This document shows positions 33,246 through 42,376 of a DNA stretch of 62,611 nucleotides, piece by piece (within the stretch, counting starts at the first letter, position 1; each line of letters opens with the position of its first letter). The stretch is from JAQVQN01 sp964557205 (GTDB lineage Bacteria; Verrucomicrobiota; Kiritimatiellia; RFP12; UBA1067): contig CAZKZI010000002.1 in the NCBI GenBank assembly GCA_964557205.1, positions 1 to 62,611 of the forward strand, given 5' to 3'. The notes beneath the pieces are model-generated. The model was not told the DNA's origin. It was given only the letters and a program-made list of their open reading frames with translations, and searched no databases. Both the position numbers and the translations under genes were made by a program.

Positions 33246-34715
33246 ATGGAAAAAGGCTTTTATTGGGGGTTGGTAAACAGACTGCATGCCGCAGTAGCGG
33301 CTGGCCTACTGGCGCTCTTATCAGGCTGCTGTTATCATGCGGTCAAGCCCTTGCCGGATGGGCTTTCGTATAGCAGCGGGTGGCTACCGGTGCCGGAAGC
33401 CCGGTTCTTGAGCGACCGCTCCGGTGTGGACGCTGTCGGGCGGCGGCTGGTGGAACAGGAGATTTTCGACGAGGTGTTCGGCATGATCGCCCGAGCCGAA
33501 AGGCTGGTGCTGGTAGACATGTTCCTGTTCAATGATTTTCTCGGCGTCGGTCCGCCGCCGCACCGCTGTCTCAGCAAAGAGCTGACCGAGACCCTGATCG
33601 CGCGCAAGCGTGCTGTGCCGGGATTGCGTGCGGTGCTGATCACCGACCCGGTGAATACAGTTTACGGCGGCATGGAGAACACTTATCTAAAACGTTTGGA
33701 GGCGGCTGGGGTCGAGGTGGTTGTCACCCGCCTGGAGGCGCTGCGCGACAGCAACACCGCCTGGTCGAGCGTATGGAGATTGTTCGTCCAACCTTTTGGC
33801 AACAGCCCGGGCGGCCGGGTGGCAAACCCTTTCGGTCCGGGCCGGGTCACTGTGCGCAGTTGGCTGGCGCTGCTCAACTTCAAGGCCAACCATCGTAAAG
33901 TGGTGGTGGCAGACGCGGGCGGCAGGCTGTACGCGCTGGTTACTTCCGCCAACCCGCATGACGGCAGCAGCGCCCACTCGAACGTCGGGATTGTGTTCGA
34001 GGGCGTGGCGGCGCAGGCAGTGCTGGAGACGGAGCAGGCGGTGCTGGAATTCAGCGCCGCGCCGACAGCGCCTTTATGCAACGAGTTCGTGGATGCCGCG
34101 GCGCACGCCGGGGGTCTGCCTGACGCGGGCGGAGTGCGGTTGCAGGTGCTGACCGAAGCGGCGATCGCAGATGCGGCCGAGGCCATGATAGACAGCTTGG
34201 ATGCAGGTGATCGGCTGGACCTGGTCATGTTTTATCTGGCTGACCGCGGTGTTGTCTGTGCGCTCAAGGCTGCGGCAGGATGCGGCGTGTCCTTGCGCGT
34301 GGCACTTGATCCGAACAAGGACGCTTTCGGGCGGCAGAAAAGCGGGATGCCGAACCGGCAGGTGGCGCGGGAACTGGTGGCGGCGGGTGTGCCGGTGCGC
34401 TGGGCGGTGACGAGCGGCGAGCAGATGCATTCCAAGCTGCTGTTGGCGCGAAGGGCTGACGGCTCGGCTGATCTGCTTTTGGGCTCGGCAAACTTCACGC
34501 GCAGGAATCTTCGGGACTACAATCTGGAGACCAACGTGCGTTTGTCCGGCGGAGCTGAAACGCCCGCGCTGTGCGCTGCGGCGGATTACGCCGAGCTGGT
34601 CTGGAACAACACAGGGCGCGTTTACACGACAGCTTACGAGAAGTATCGCGACGATTCGCGCTGGCGCGTCTGGCGTTACCGACTGCAGGAGGCCACTGGT
34701 CTCTGCACCTGGTAA
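33246..34715 (+). CDS. Phospholipase D-like / cardiolipin synthase-type lipoprotein
   Basis: A 489-residue lipoprotein; LLSGC near residues 24-28 is the lipobox. Two HKD half-sites are visible: NHRKVVVADAGG (His216, Lys218) and MHSKLLLARRADGSADLLLG (His395, Lys397), each followed by a conserved Asn-Ser pocket such as GSANFTRRN. PLD-family enzymes with two HKD motifs transfer or hydrolyse phosphatidyl groups; this one would act at the outer side of a membrane. The first Asp position (DAGG) is weaker than the canonical HxKxxxxD spacing suggests. It follows the solute-binding gene by nine bases and is probably co-transcribed with it. Confidence 0.85.
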   Translation: MEKGFYWGLVNRLHAAVAAGLLALLSGCCYHAVKPLPDGLSYSSGWLPVPEARFLSDRSGVDAVGRRLVEQEIFDEVFGMIARAERLVLVDMFLFNDFLGVGPPPHRCLSKELTETLIARKRAVPGLRAVLITDPVNTVYGGMENTYLKRLEAAGVEVVVTRLEALRDSNTAWSSVWRLFVQPFGNSPGGRVANPFGPGRVTVRSWLALLNFKANHRKVVVADAGGRLYALVTSANPHDGSSAHSNVGIVFEGVAAQAVLETEQAVLEFSAAPTAPLCNEFVDAAAHAGGLPDAGGVRLQVLTEAAIADAAEAMIDSLDAGDRLDLVMFYLADRGVVCALKAAAGCGVSLRVALDPNKDAFGRQKSGMPNRQVARELVAAGVPVRWAVTSGEQMHSKLLLARRADGSADLLLGSANFTRRNLRDYNLETNVRLSGGAETPALCAAADYAELVWNNTGRVYTTAYEKYRDDSRWRVWRYRLQEATGLCTW

Positions 34716-34857
34716 GAGAGAGAGAATAGAGAAGAGAGAATAGTGAAAGAGTGAAGAGTGGAGAGAGCAGGGGCCGGGGGATTTTAACCACAGAGAGCAC
34801 AGAGAGAGAGGGAATGGGGAAGATGGAAGAGGGAAGAGGGAATAGTTAATAGTGAAT
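34716..34857. repeat. Purine-rich dispersed repeat block
   Basis: Carries GAGAGAGAATAGAGAAGAG, GAGTGGAGAGAGCAGGGGCC and a shortened AACCACAGAGAGCACAGAG unit, sharing text with 31085-31460. It follows the PLD gene directly, as the other blocks follow tlyA and the ceramidase gene. Confidence 0.8.
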
Positions 34858-35040
34858 GCTGGCAGGTTTGCATTGGTCTGTTCCTGTTCGAGCCAGCCGT
34901 GCGCGAGTGTGTGGCGGAGACCGTCTAGGAACGAAAAATCTCTTCCAGCGCACGGCGCACGGCTTTGTCTTTCGGCACGTAGCCGACGTGACATAATAGA
35001 GTCCGTCCGTGTAATCGTGGCTTGCTAGGCGCAACGTCTT
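34858..35040 (-). pseudogene. Decayed REP-associated tyrosine transposase fragment
   Basis: On the minus strand, KTLRLASHDYTDGLYYVTSA resembles the conserved start of Y1/REP-associated transposases (R-R-x-x-DY-x-x-x-x-YFVT). The following 40 codons are not alignable by eye and the frame is cut off. Such enzymes mobilise short repetitive palindromes, which fits a genome rich in dispersed intergenic repeats. Identification relies on one short motif. The rest of 34716-35094 has no gene. Confidence 0.38.
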
Positions 35041-35094
35041 ACGACGCGGTTGTCGGTGAGTGGCACCGGCTTGAGGCCGCGGTTAGTAATCACT

Positions 35095-35922
35095 TTAGTG
35101 GATGCGTTTGACGGTGCGGGCGGTGAAGGCGAGGTTTTTAAGCGCATCGCAGTAGTTGGGATCAAAAAAGAAGGGTTTCAGGTTATCCCAGGGGACTATT
35201 GTGTCAACCACGCCGGCCGCGCCGCAGAACACGCTGTAGGGCGGTATGTACCAACGGATGCCGCCGGGTTCGATCATGAAGTTACCGTTCTCGAATAACC
35301 CATCGGACATGACCTTGCTGTAAGGGGCCATCTCGGGGGGCAGCGGGGGTGAGTTTTGTTCTTTGCAGGCCTTGTCAACGATGTGTCGGTTAAGTTGAGC
35401 GTATTTTTCGGTGTCGAAAAAGTCATGTTCGGAAAGCAGCTTGCCGGTGTTGAGCGAGAAAACGCGGTTGATAGAGTAAGCATGGCAACCGTTGCCGCCC
35501 TCGGTGTGGTAGCCGTCAATGGTATAGCCGAGATAACCGGCTGTGGCGAGGCAGATTTTAAGCTTGGCGTGGTAATCCAGATAGCGATTCGCCTGTTCCC
35601 TGATTTTGAACAGGGCTTTGTAGACCAAGTACCTTTGGGCTTGGTCCGGTGCATCGTACCGCATCGGCGCGGTTTTGGATTTGTGGTCATAGAACGGGTC
35701 GGTGAAGACATCCCGGCAGATCTGGCGGCGGATGGCGGTGAGCACATTTTTATCAACACCGTCTATGTTATCCGGCCAGTCAATGTTCCAGTCGATGTCT
35801 AGCCCCAGATTGTTGAAACTAGATTTGACGCAGCCCTCGCAGGTTTTTAAAGTGACTTCGTTTTCGGCATACAGGCTGGTGGTGAGGTTGGCGCAGAGGG
35901 CTAAAAACACAAGATGTTTCAT
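35095..35922 (-). CDS. Secreted DUF3298-domain protein
   Basis: A 275-residue exported protein with signal peptide MKHLVFLALCANLTTSLYA. The C-terminal 100 residues have the DUF3298/RsiV-like pattern: a long helix (DTEKYAQLNRHIVDKACKEQ), NFMIEPGGIRWYIPPYSVFC, and IVPWDNLKPFF, the usual IPY-x-L ending. Such domains occur in anti-sigma factors and lysozyme-binding proteins, but here there is no membrane segment after the signal. The ATG at 35922 is chosen for the signal peptide. Transcribed on its own, 215 bases beyond the helicase gene of the defence operon. Confidence 0.68.
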   Translation of the reverse strand: MKHLVFLALCANLTTSLYAENEVTLKTCEGCVKSSFNNLGLDIDWNIDWPDNIDGVDKNVLTAIRRQICRDVFTDPFYDHKSKTAPMRYDAPDQAQRYLVYKALFKIREQANRYLDYHAKLKICLATAGYLGYTIDGYHTEGGNGCHAYSINRVFSLNTGKLLSEHDFFDTEKYAQLNRHIVDKACKEQNSPPLPPEMAPYSKVMSDGLFENGNFMIEPGGIRWYIPPYSVFCGAAGVVDTIVPWDNLKPFFFDPNYCDALKNLAFTARTVKRIH

Positions 35923-36137
35923 ATCAGGACTCCGAGTTCGGGTTATGCATGGCAAGATGTATGATGTTGAAAGGATGGCACAAGCGGTGACGGATGTCCA
36001 GAAGTGCCGATAAAAAATTCGGATATTCCAGTATGTTAATGAATAACGCCTGCCAATGTCTGTCAAAACACTGTTTTCGCAAAAGCCGCAAAAAAGAGCA
36101 AAGTGTGGCAAACGGGTTTATCGACGTTGACAGCAGT

Positions 36138-38204
36138 TCACCGATCGAGACTGGAGAGAAACTCGGAAATGGGCGTTATGCCTGTGATCAACAGGAAGTC
36201 CCGGGCGCGGGTGGCAGCCACATAGAGCATCTGACGCTCCATCGCCATGATGTCATTCGCATCAGCTTCGCGCATGGCGCAATCCAGCCGCGTTTGGAGC
36301 GGCACCCACATGGCATCGCACGCCATTACCGCAACTGCTTTGAACTCAAGTCCTTCCGCATAGGGCATGGTCGCCATCGCGATTTTTCCCTCTTCATCCG
36401 GGTTTCCTTGGTCTAACAGAACATAGTCTTGCTTTACCAAGGTCACAACCTCTTCGGCACGCGGTAGCAATTCATGGGTGCGCACGAAAATGCAGCACTC
36501 TTGCGGCTTGACCCCTGCCTCAAAAACCTGTTCCAGCCATTGGGCAACCCCGAACTGCTCTTCTTCCTTTGTCATGTACTGTCGGATCGAGGGCGATAAC
36601 CCCGAGAATATTGAGATGGCCTGGCGCCGATCTTCAATGACTCCATCCGCATCCTGAAATTGCTTTGAGACAAAACGATCAGCCAGCATCCGTATCTGAT
36701 GCGAGGTACGGTAGTTGACCTTAAGAATGTGCGAGCGGCCGACAATGTTAATCCCAGCCGATTGCCACGAGACCAGTGGTTGCCGAATCCGCTGTCCTAA
36801 ATCACCTACAAAGAAGAGCGATTGCGGCGTTTTGCGCATGGCGTTAAGCAACACAAGGTGCTCGTGCCGTAAATCCTGGCATTCGTCAGTAATAATGTAA
36901 TCGAATGGATTCTGCAACCTTCCGTCAGCAAGCATCATAGTCACGGTACGAACTTGACGAAAAGGGGGCGTCAGTCCGCGTGCTGCCAGAAGCTTAGTCG
37001 CCCGCTCAACAATTCGCCAGATCTCATGCCGCTGAACCCGACTCAACCGCACAAGTCGTCCTTGTCGCGCTAGCGCGGCATAGGACTCCGGGTTGTCAAC
37101 TCCGGCTACTTCGATCACCTGACTCCACTCGTCAAAGAGGAAGTCTTCCGAATAGTTGTTTAAATCCAAATCGATCCGGGCTTCCTTAAGCGTCTTGCGT
37201 ACCTCCCGCTCATCTGCTGCTGGCGCGGTTGTCGCTTTTCCGTCCAGAAGCAGTTCCGGCAGTGTATCAATTGCCACAACAGTGATGTGTTCAAAAACAG
37301 TTGAATCATCTCCGACTAATCGCTGCACCAGCGAGGCAAGAGATGCGGCCAGTGCCCGGGAGATCGTTGTCAACAGGATTCGTGCTGTGGGCGCTTGACG
37401 TGCCAGGTGCACCGCCCGGTGTAAAGCCACCACCGTCTTGCCAGTTCCCGGACCGCCGCAGATACGCGCATCGCCGTCATCCTCTGCTTCGACCCACTTA
37501 CGCTGTTCGGGGTGAAGGAAGATGCGCCAATCATCCCAGGGCATGGACAAGGCGGCTTGCAGTGCATTCGGCGAATCAATAGCGTAAAAACGGCGGGCTG
37601 CATCGGGTGCGAGAAACGGATTGGTTGTCGCCACTGGCCACCGCGTCACTCGCGGTGTACCGCCGCTCGCCAGTGTCAGCAGGGCTTCGACAGCTTCCTC
37701 CGGCAAATATTCGATAAAGTCCAACAATTCTTTTTCCGAGCGAACACCACGCACATCGTTCACCCACTGATCCGGAATTCCCAGCCAGGCAAATTCGGTT
37801 CGCGGTAGATTGGCGAACAGGGGACGGCGCTGATCGCGTACGGGTGTGGGTCTGGCACGCATTTCTGACTTCACCAGTTCACGCAGAACAACCATCTGCA
37901 TTGCGCCGGTCGTGGGATTGGCAGCAAACTTCCGTTTCTGCGCCCAGGCATAAGCCTGATCGTGGTGGTCGGCATAGCAGAAGAGGGTGCCGTGCTCTGA
38001 GTCATGCAGAATGAGCCGGATGTCCCGCGTACTTCGCAACGACCAGAAGCCAGGATCGCGGCAGCGGTCGAGCCGGTGTTTGCGCAACCCCGGATGGGCG
38101 GGGTTCGCCTGATACATCTCCGCCGCCTCGACCGCGCTCTCTCGCTCAGCGGCCTGCAGTCGCGTCAGACTCTCAGTAAAACTCTTGGCAATGAACAATC
38201 CCAT
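36138..38204 (-). CDS. RelE-like domain fused to UvrD/Rep-type SF1 helicase
   Basis: A 688-residue fusion. Residues 1-92 have the RelE/ParE toxin pattern: FTESLTRLQAAE, GLRKHRLDRCRDPGFWSLR, RDIRLILHD and LFCYADHHDQAYAWAQ, corresponding to the fold that cleaves ribosome-bound mRNA. From about 235 comes an SF1 helicase: Walker A CGGPGTGKTVVALHRAV (about 246-262), motif II DYIITDECQDL (about 433-443), motif IV-V LKVNYRTSHQIRMLADRF, and YVAATRARDFLLIT at the end. It is the last gene of the seven-gene minus-strand operon, six bases after the Hsp70-like gene. It may bind RNA or stalled nucleic acids with helicase-driven translocation; the RelE part could be nuclease or only a binding module. Confidence 0.85.
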   Translation of the reverse strand: MGLFIAKSFTESLTRLQAAERESAVEAAEMYQANPAHPGLRKHRLDRCRDPGFWSLRSTRDIRLILHDSEHGTLFCYADHHDQAYAWAQKRKFAANPTTGAMQMVVLRELVKSEMRARPTPVRDQRRPLFANLPRTEFAWLGIPDQWVNDVRGVRSEKELLDFIEYLPEEAVEALLTLASGGTPRVTRWPVATTNPFLAPDAARRFYAIDSPNALQAALSMPWDDWRIFLHPEQRKWVEAEDDGDARICGGPGTGKTVVALHRAVHLARQAPTARILLTTISRALAASLASLVQRLVGDDSTVFEHITVVAIDTLPELLLDGKATTAPAADEREVRKTLKEARIDLDLNNYSEDFLFDEWSQVIEVAGVDNPESYAALARQGRLVRLSRVQRHEIWRIVERATKLLAARGLTPPFRQVRTVTMMLADGRLQNPFDYIITDECQDLRHEHLVLLNAMRKTPQSLFFVGDLGQRIRQPLVSWQSAGINIVGRSHILKVNYRTSHQIRMLADRFVSKQFQDADGVIEDRRQAISIFSGLSPSIRQYMTKEEEQFGVAQWLEQVFEAGVKPQECCIFVRTHELLPRAEEVVTLVKQDYVLLDQGNPDEEGKIAMATMPYAEGLEFKAVAVMACDAMWVPLQTRLDCAMREADANDIMAMERQMLYVAATRARDFLLITGITPISEFLSSLDR

Positions 38205-38210
38205 GACCGC

Positions 38211-40703
38211 CTACTGCATGGTTCCGATCGCTGAACCCAGTTCCCGATCTTCAATTGTGTCCGTTTTGCGGATAAACCGCGCCACATAATCGGAAAAGCA
38301 GCCTCCTACCTGATTCATGTTAGCAACCATGGTTGGAGGAAAACATACATTAGCAAGCTGTCCGTCAAAGTTAATTAGCCGCAACAATCTTTCCCGCAAG
38401 GGATCATCTTTATTGGCAAGAAAGTCCGGATGCGTTTCACGTACGCTAAGAGCAAAGAGGATAGAAAACAACACGTCCTTCCGTGGCACATCAGCAAAGC
38501 CATTAAGATTGAAGTTTGGCAAATAATTTATCAAAGCGTTCAAATAGCATTGCACAAGTTCAAGATTTATTGTGATTCCAGTATGCCAGCAGAGCATCCT
38601 AAAGAGTGACCAACACAACATTTTCGCTTGCTGTGGATCACTAAAATGTGCGTTTTCGCAATAGTTTACGAGTAATTGAAGATCATCAGGATGATCACCA
38701 AGAACAAAACCAGGGCCATGTGCCTCGGAGTAAGACGGGAATGGTGCGTTAATTCGCAGAAGTGAGCGAATATGATTCTTGTAAGCTTGCGATGCATGTC
38801 CGTGACAGTAGTTGTTCTGCTTACTCCAATTATTACGAAGCTGCATACCAGCAGGTATGTTTCCGTTTTGCCAAAGATGATTCGAGAGAATCTCTGCCAA
38901 CTCGGATATTTCCCTGTCTGGTAACACACGCGTGCCAAACAGACCGCGGGTAGGTTGACTTGGGTGAGCACGCCACCCCCAGCGATCAAGAGCGCTAAAA
39001 GGAAAAATTGGTGCGCAGTGAACCGGGGGAGAATCAACACGATATTGCTGAACAGCATTTTGCAAAGCAGCAATTTGATCTTCTTCCCCATTACAGTATC
39101 TGACCAACAAACTGAGCATTTCCAGATTTGCTGGATCATCATAGATGCGTCCAATTACAGGTTGAGCTTCAAGATAGCCTTTGTGCTCAGGCTCGGGCTT
39201 CGTCTCTCTGCCTTGTGCGTGATCGTCTGGATCAAGGGCATAGGTAAGTATGACGGAGTTTTTTCCCTGTTTTCCGTCCGAAACAAAAGGTCGCGAATCA
39301 TCAGCCGCAGTGACAGTAAACCTGGCGTTTCCCCTTGCTGCTTCTACCGTTGCATCAAGACGCAGAGGCAGTTCTTGTGGCAATGGCGTAAAAAGGTCCA
39401 CCTGAAGCCGACGTGCGTAGTCGTAGTCTGGATCATCACAAGGAAGCCGCCGAACGAGCATGGAAAAGCGATCTCGATGACGGTTGATGCAGAAGGCATT
39501 GTGTATGGCGTCATCATTTAATGTCCACGGGATTCCTGGTTCAACCTCCTGATTGGGAGCAACAAGCTGCCTGCCGCCTTGGCTGGTCCAGATTCTGTAC
39601 TCCGGCAACGTATCGTAGTAGGTCGGTTGATTTTCCGCCCGCCGCTCGGCGAAAAGCCGCGATCCTTCAGCTACCGCTGCAAGCGGTAACACCCGGATAT
39701 TCCGTCCAGGCCATACGCCCTCAAGCATCGCTTTCAACCCGTCCGCATCAAGATGCGTGAGCCATCCGTAAACAAGAATGGTGTCGCCTTGCGCAAGATT
39801 AAAATCCTGATGCGTAAGGACGTTCTGCAAGCCATGCCACGTGTGCGGTAATGCGTCAGGCTTTGTTACATGGACCTTTTGCCAACGTATTCCTGCACAG
39901 ACCCAGATATCAAATGCGCGCGCTTCGGATTCCAACTGCTCCTGCACCTCGGGCGCGGTCTGGCAACATCTTAACTGGTCGCGCTCAGGGATATTGGAAA
40001 ACAACTCACTCCAGGCGCCATTCAGAGCCGTGTAATTAAGGTTTCTCCGACGCTCAATGTCTGTCGCGCAGGTGCGAACTGGCGCAATCCAGGCGTTGTC
40101 GCGCTGATGGCGTCGCCAGGTTAGTCGCGTAAACTCCAGCCCTGCCGAGTCGAGGTCCAGTACCCAGACCGCGCCGGTGCCCTTTGTATTGGCAAAGACT
40201 TCTTCCCCATCGCCAGCGGTTAGCCAATACAGCATGGCGGCCACGGGCCGCCAAAGCAACGATACATCGGAATGGATGCCGCTCAAGGCGCGCAGCAACG
40301 CATCCTGCGCGTCTTCGTTCAACCGGTTGGGGATTACAAAGGCGAGTTTTCCCTGCTCGTTTCTTAATGTAGGCAAATGTGCTTTAAGAGCATCAGCTAC
40401 CAATGATGCGCTTTGCCAGACATTTTTCCTCTGCGTCAAATCGCGCCAGATTGCCTCAATCGAAAGCAGGTTGGCTGTGAAAACAGTAGCGGCGTTATTT
40501 CCCTGTACGATATTGAACTCTCTGTTACATACCTGTGGACGAAAGTTTTTGGGACTGCCCCACGTTATGCGCTCGTCATGATCCTTTGCACCAGCGGCAT
40601 CGGCATAGGGTGGGCAACCGAGGAGAACGTGTCGTGTATTGACAGCTTCTTGTTCTATCTGCCACCGCAGGGCTCGCCCAGAGAGATCAATGCCGACACT
40701 CAT
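38211..40703 (-). CDS. Hsp70/actin-fold (ASKHA) ATPase-like protein
   Basis: An 830-residue protein whose first 360 residues look like a divergent Hsp70. The phosphate-1 motif is SVGIDLSGRALRWQI (2-16); KLAFVIPNRLNEDAQDALLR and LLWRPVAAMLYWL match the Hsp70 strand-helix plus NEPTAAA segment; VWVLDLDSAGLEFTRL (about 175-190) is phosphate-2; ILVYGWLTHLDADGLKAML and NIRVLPLAAVAEGSRLFA (about 307-350) match the adenosine motif. The remaining 470 residues are beta then all-alpha and unlike the Hsp70 substrate domain. GG of phosphate-2 is replaced (DSAG), so nucleotide hydrolysis may be weak. Its ATG overlaps the previous gene's stop by four bases. A chaperone-like or filament-forming scaffold is plausible. 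Confidence 0.65.
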   Translation of the reverse strand: MSVGIDLSGRALRWQIEQEAVNTRHVLLGCPPYADAAGAKDHDERITWGSPKNFRPQVCNREFNIVQGNNAATVFTANLLSIEAIWRDLTQRKNVWQSASLVADALKAHLPTLRNEQGKLAFVIPNRLNEDAQDALLRALSGIHSDVSLLWRPVAAMLYWLTAGDGEEVFANTKGTGAVWVLDLDSAGLEFTRLTWRRHQRDNAWIAPVRTCATDIERRRNLNYTALNGAWSELFSNIPERDQLRCCQTAPEVQEQLESEARAFDIWVCAGIRWQKVHVTKPDALPHTWHGLQNVLTHQDFNLAQGDTILVYGWLTHLDADGLKAMLEGVWPGRNIRVLPLAAVAEGSRLFAERRAENQPTYYDTLPEYRIWTSQGGRQLVAPNQEVEPGIPWTLNDDAIHNAFCINRHRDRFSMLVRRLPCDDPDYDYARRLQVDLFTPLPQELPLRLDATVEAARGNARFTVTAADDSRPFVSDGKQGKNSVILTYALDPDDHAQGRETKPEPEHKGYLEAQPVIGRIYDDPANLEMLSLLVRYCNGEEDQIAALQNAVQQYRVDSPPVHCAPIFPFSALDRWGWRAHPSQPTRGLFGTRVLPDREISELAEILSNHLWQNGNIPAGMQLRNNWSKQNNYCHGHASQAYKNHIRSLLRINAPFPSYSEAHGPGFVLGDHPDDLQLLVNYCENAHFSDPQQAKMLCWSLFRMLCWHTGITINLELVQCYLNALINYLPNFNLNGFADVPRKDVLFSILFALSVRETHPDFLANKDDPLRERLLRLINFDGQLANVCFPPTMVANMNQVGGCFSDYVARFIRKTDTIEDRELGSAIGTMQ

Positions 40704-42373
40704 GTCATCACCTCCTGAAGCATTTTATGGACTTTGTCCTTGAAGAATCCATTGCTGCCACGCAGCATGTTTTTATCAGGCGGCAACTCCCATAGAACAG
40801 CACGCCCTTTGCGATCTTCCACTCTTGTTCTTTCCGCAGCGCGCACAAGTAACAACATGGGAATCGTAACCGTCGAGCGATTCGTTTCTGGCGAATGCCT
40901 CCATGCGATGCCAGCTTCTTCAACCCCCTTCAAGCATTCGGTGCGTAACGCCTTTGTTTTCATTTCATCCTGCCATCGACCATCGCCGATCAGTGTCCAG
41001 ACTGGAACCGCACGCACTTTTGGCCAGTCGGTAGAAACTGCAATCCAGTAAAGATCGGCATTCAGCCGATCCAGCGACAGGCCGCCCAGGCTGGACACAC
41101 GGCTAACGTCTTCACGGTTGAAAAGATAAAGCGAGATGTGGTTGCCGTCGTTTTCAAAGACAAGCGGACCATCGAAGGGTTCGGCTTTGAACCAGCAACC
41201 AAATTGTGGCTCTTTGAGGATGCGAATTGGTTTCATCGAGGCCTGAAATGCCGGAGGCCTCTCTTGGAATTTCAGGGTCCGCATGACTTCTATCATGCTT
41301 GCACGTACATAGTCGGTCCAGGCACGGCGTTTCCAGCGCCACGTCTGGTCACAAATGTCCTCCTGACGCAGCAACTTCTGATAAGCATCCCAGACCTTCA
41401 TGTACCGGACGTTCTGCTGAAGGGCGTAATTGGGTCTGCGGCAGGGAACTGCCAGCGGCGTCACACTGGTCAAAGTTGGTGATGACAAAAACTGTTCACA
41501 TCGGCGTGCAAAGGCGTCCACCCGACGTACACGTCGGCTGCAAACCGTTTCATCATTATTTCGCAGCAGCTCCCCGGTGCATTTTTTGCAGCGGGCACAC
41601 TCTTCTGCGACATACGCCATTGCTGCTGTTCGAGCGCGTCTACAGAAATCATGTACTACCCGATTTTCCAGGGTATTGGCTGTTTCTTCTCGAATAACCG
41701 CCAAAAGCTGCTGCCGATCTCCGGCTTTAATGACAGAGGTATGCCCTGGACGACGGGCGTAGTCGATAAGTGCGGTGAGGTCCATCTCCTGAAGGCGATC
41801 CAGCCTGACCTGGGCATGTTTACGCTGCAGTAAACGTCTCGGTCTTTCGATGATCTCCTGAAGTGGGCCGGGTAAATCTTCAGCTAGATTACAGATTAAT
41901 GCGCGCGAGGCAAAGTCCTCATCCTGAGATGAAAAAAAACTTTCAATCGCCTCTGTTAATAGCTGCTCAAAAAATAAGTCATACAGTTTCTTACGCTTTT
42001 TATAGAGATCATCGGCAAGTTCCTGCAGGTTATTAGTTAACATGCTATGGAACTTGCCAGGCCACTCCTCATAACTTGTTGACTGGGCACCTTTGTATGG
42101 CAGAATGGTAGTTGTCTCCTGCATTGGTAAACGCAGCGTCAAATCCTGTGGACCATCTGCGCGAAATGACGGGCCGGGAAGTTCGAACCAGAAGCTGCCA
42201 TCTGATAAGCGTGTCGGAGTCAGTCCAACTGCCAGATGTGCCACCTCTTCTTCAGATGCATCATAAATCCAGATGCCTGCGCCGTTGTCCGGTCTAACCC
42301 CTTTGTCAGGCGTAACACCTCTTGCCGGAGAGAGTATTACCTGCCAGGGGTATTCTGTGAATGCCCATGGCAT
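40700..42373 (-). CDS. McrC/DUF2357-like partner protein
   Basis: A 557-residue protein directly downstream (3-base gap) of the coiled-coil McrB-like ATPase. The middle resembles DUF2357: ETANTLENRVVHDFCRRARTA corresponds to the family's T-ENRxxK helix, and NYALQQNVRYMKVWDAYQKL to the region before the nuclease. CARCKKCTGELLRNNDETVC adds a possible zinc knuckle (about 262-282). I do not see an intact D...DxK site: the C-terminal domain (PLVFENDGNHISLYLFN, LYWIAVSTDWPKVRAVPVW) looks beta-rich and may be a degenerate nuclease. It therefore may be a structural McrC-like adaptor, with cleavage supplied by other subunits of the operon. Confidence 0.55.
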   Translation of the reverse strand: MPWAFTEYPWQVILSPARGVTPDKGVRPDNGAGIWIYDASEEEVAHLAVGLTPTRLSDGSFWFELPGPSFRADGPQDLTLRLPMQETTTILPYKGAQSTSYEEWPGKFHSMLTNNLQELADDLYKKRKKLYDLFFEQLLTEAIESFFSSQDEDFASRALICNLAEDLPGPLQEIIERPRRLLQRKHAQVRLDRLQEMDLTALIDYARRPGHTSVIKAGDRQQLLAVIREETANTLENRVVHDFCRRARTAAMAYVAEECARCKKCTGELLRNNDETVCSRRVRRVDAFARRCEQFLSSPTLTSVTPLAVPCRRPNYALQQNVRYMKVWDAYQKLLRQEDICDQTWRWKRRAWTDYVRASMIEVMRTLKFQERPPAFQASMKPIRILKEPQFGCWFKAEPFDGPLVFENDGNHISLYLFNREDVSRVSSLGGLSLDRLNADLYWIAVSTDWPKVRAVPVWTLIGDGRWQDEMKTKALRTECLKGVEEAGIAWRHSPETNRSTVTIPMLLLVRAAERTRVEDRKGRAVLWELPPDKNMLRGSNGFFKDKVHKMLQEVMT

Positions 42374-42376
42374 AAA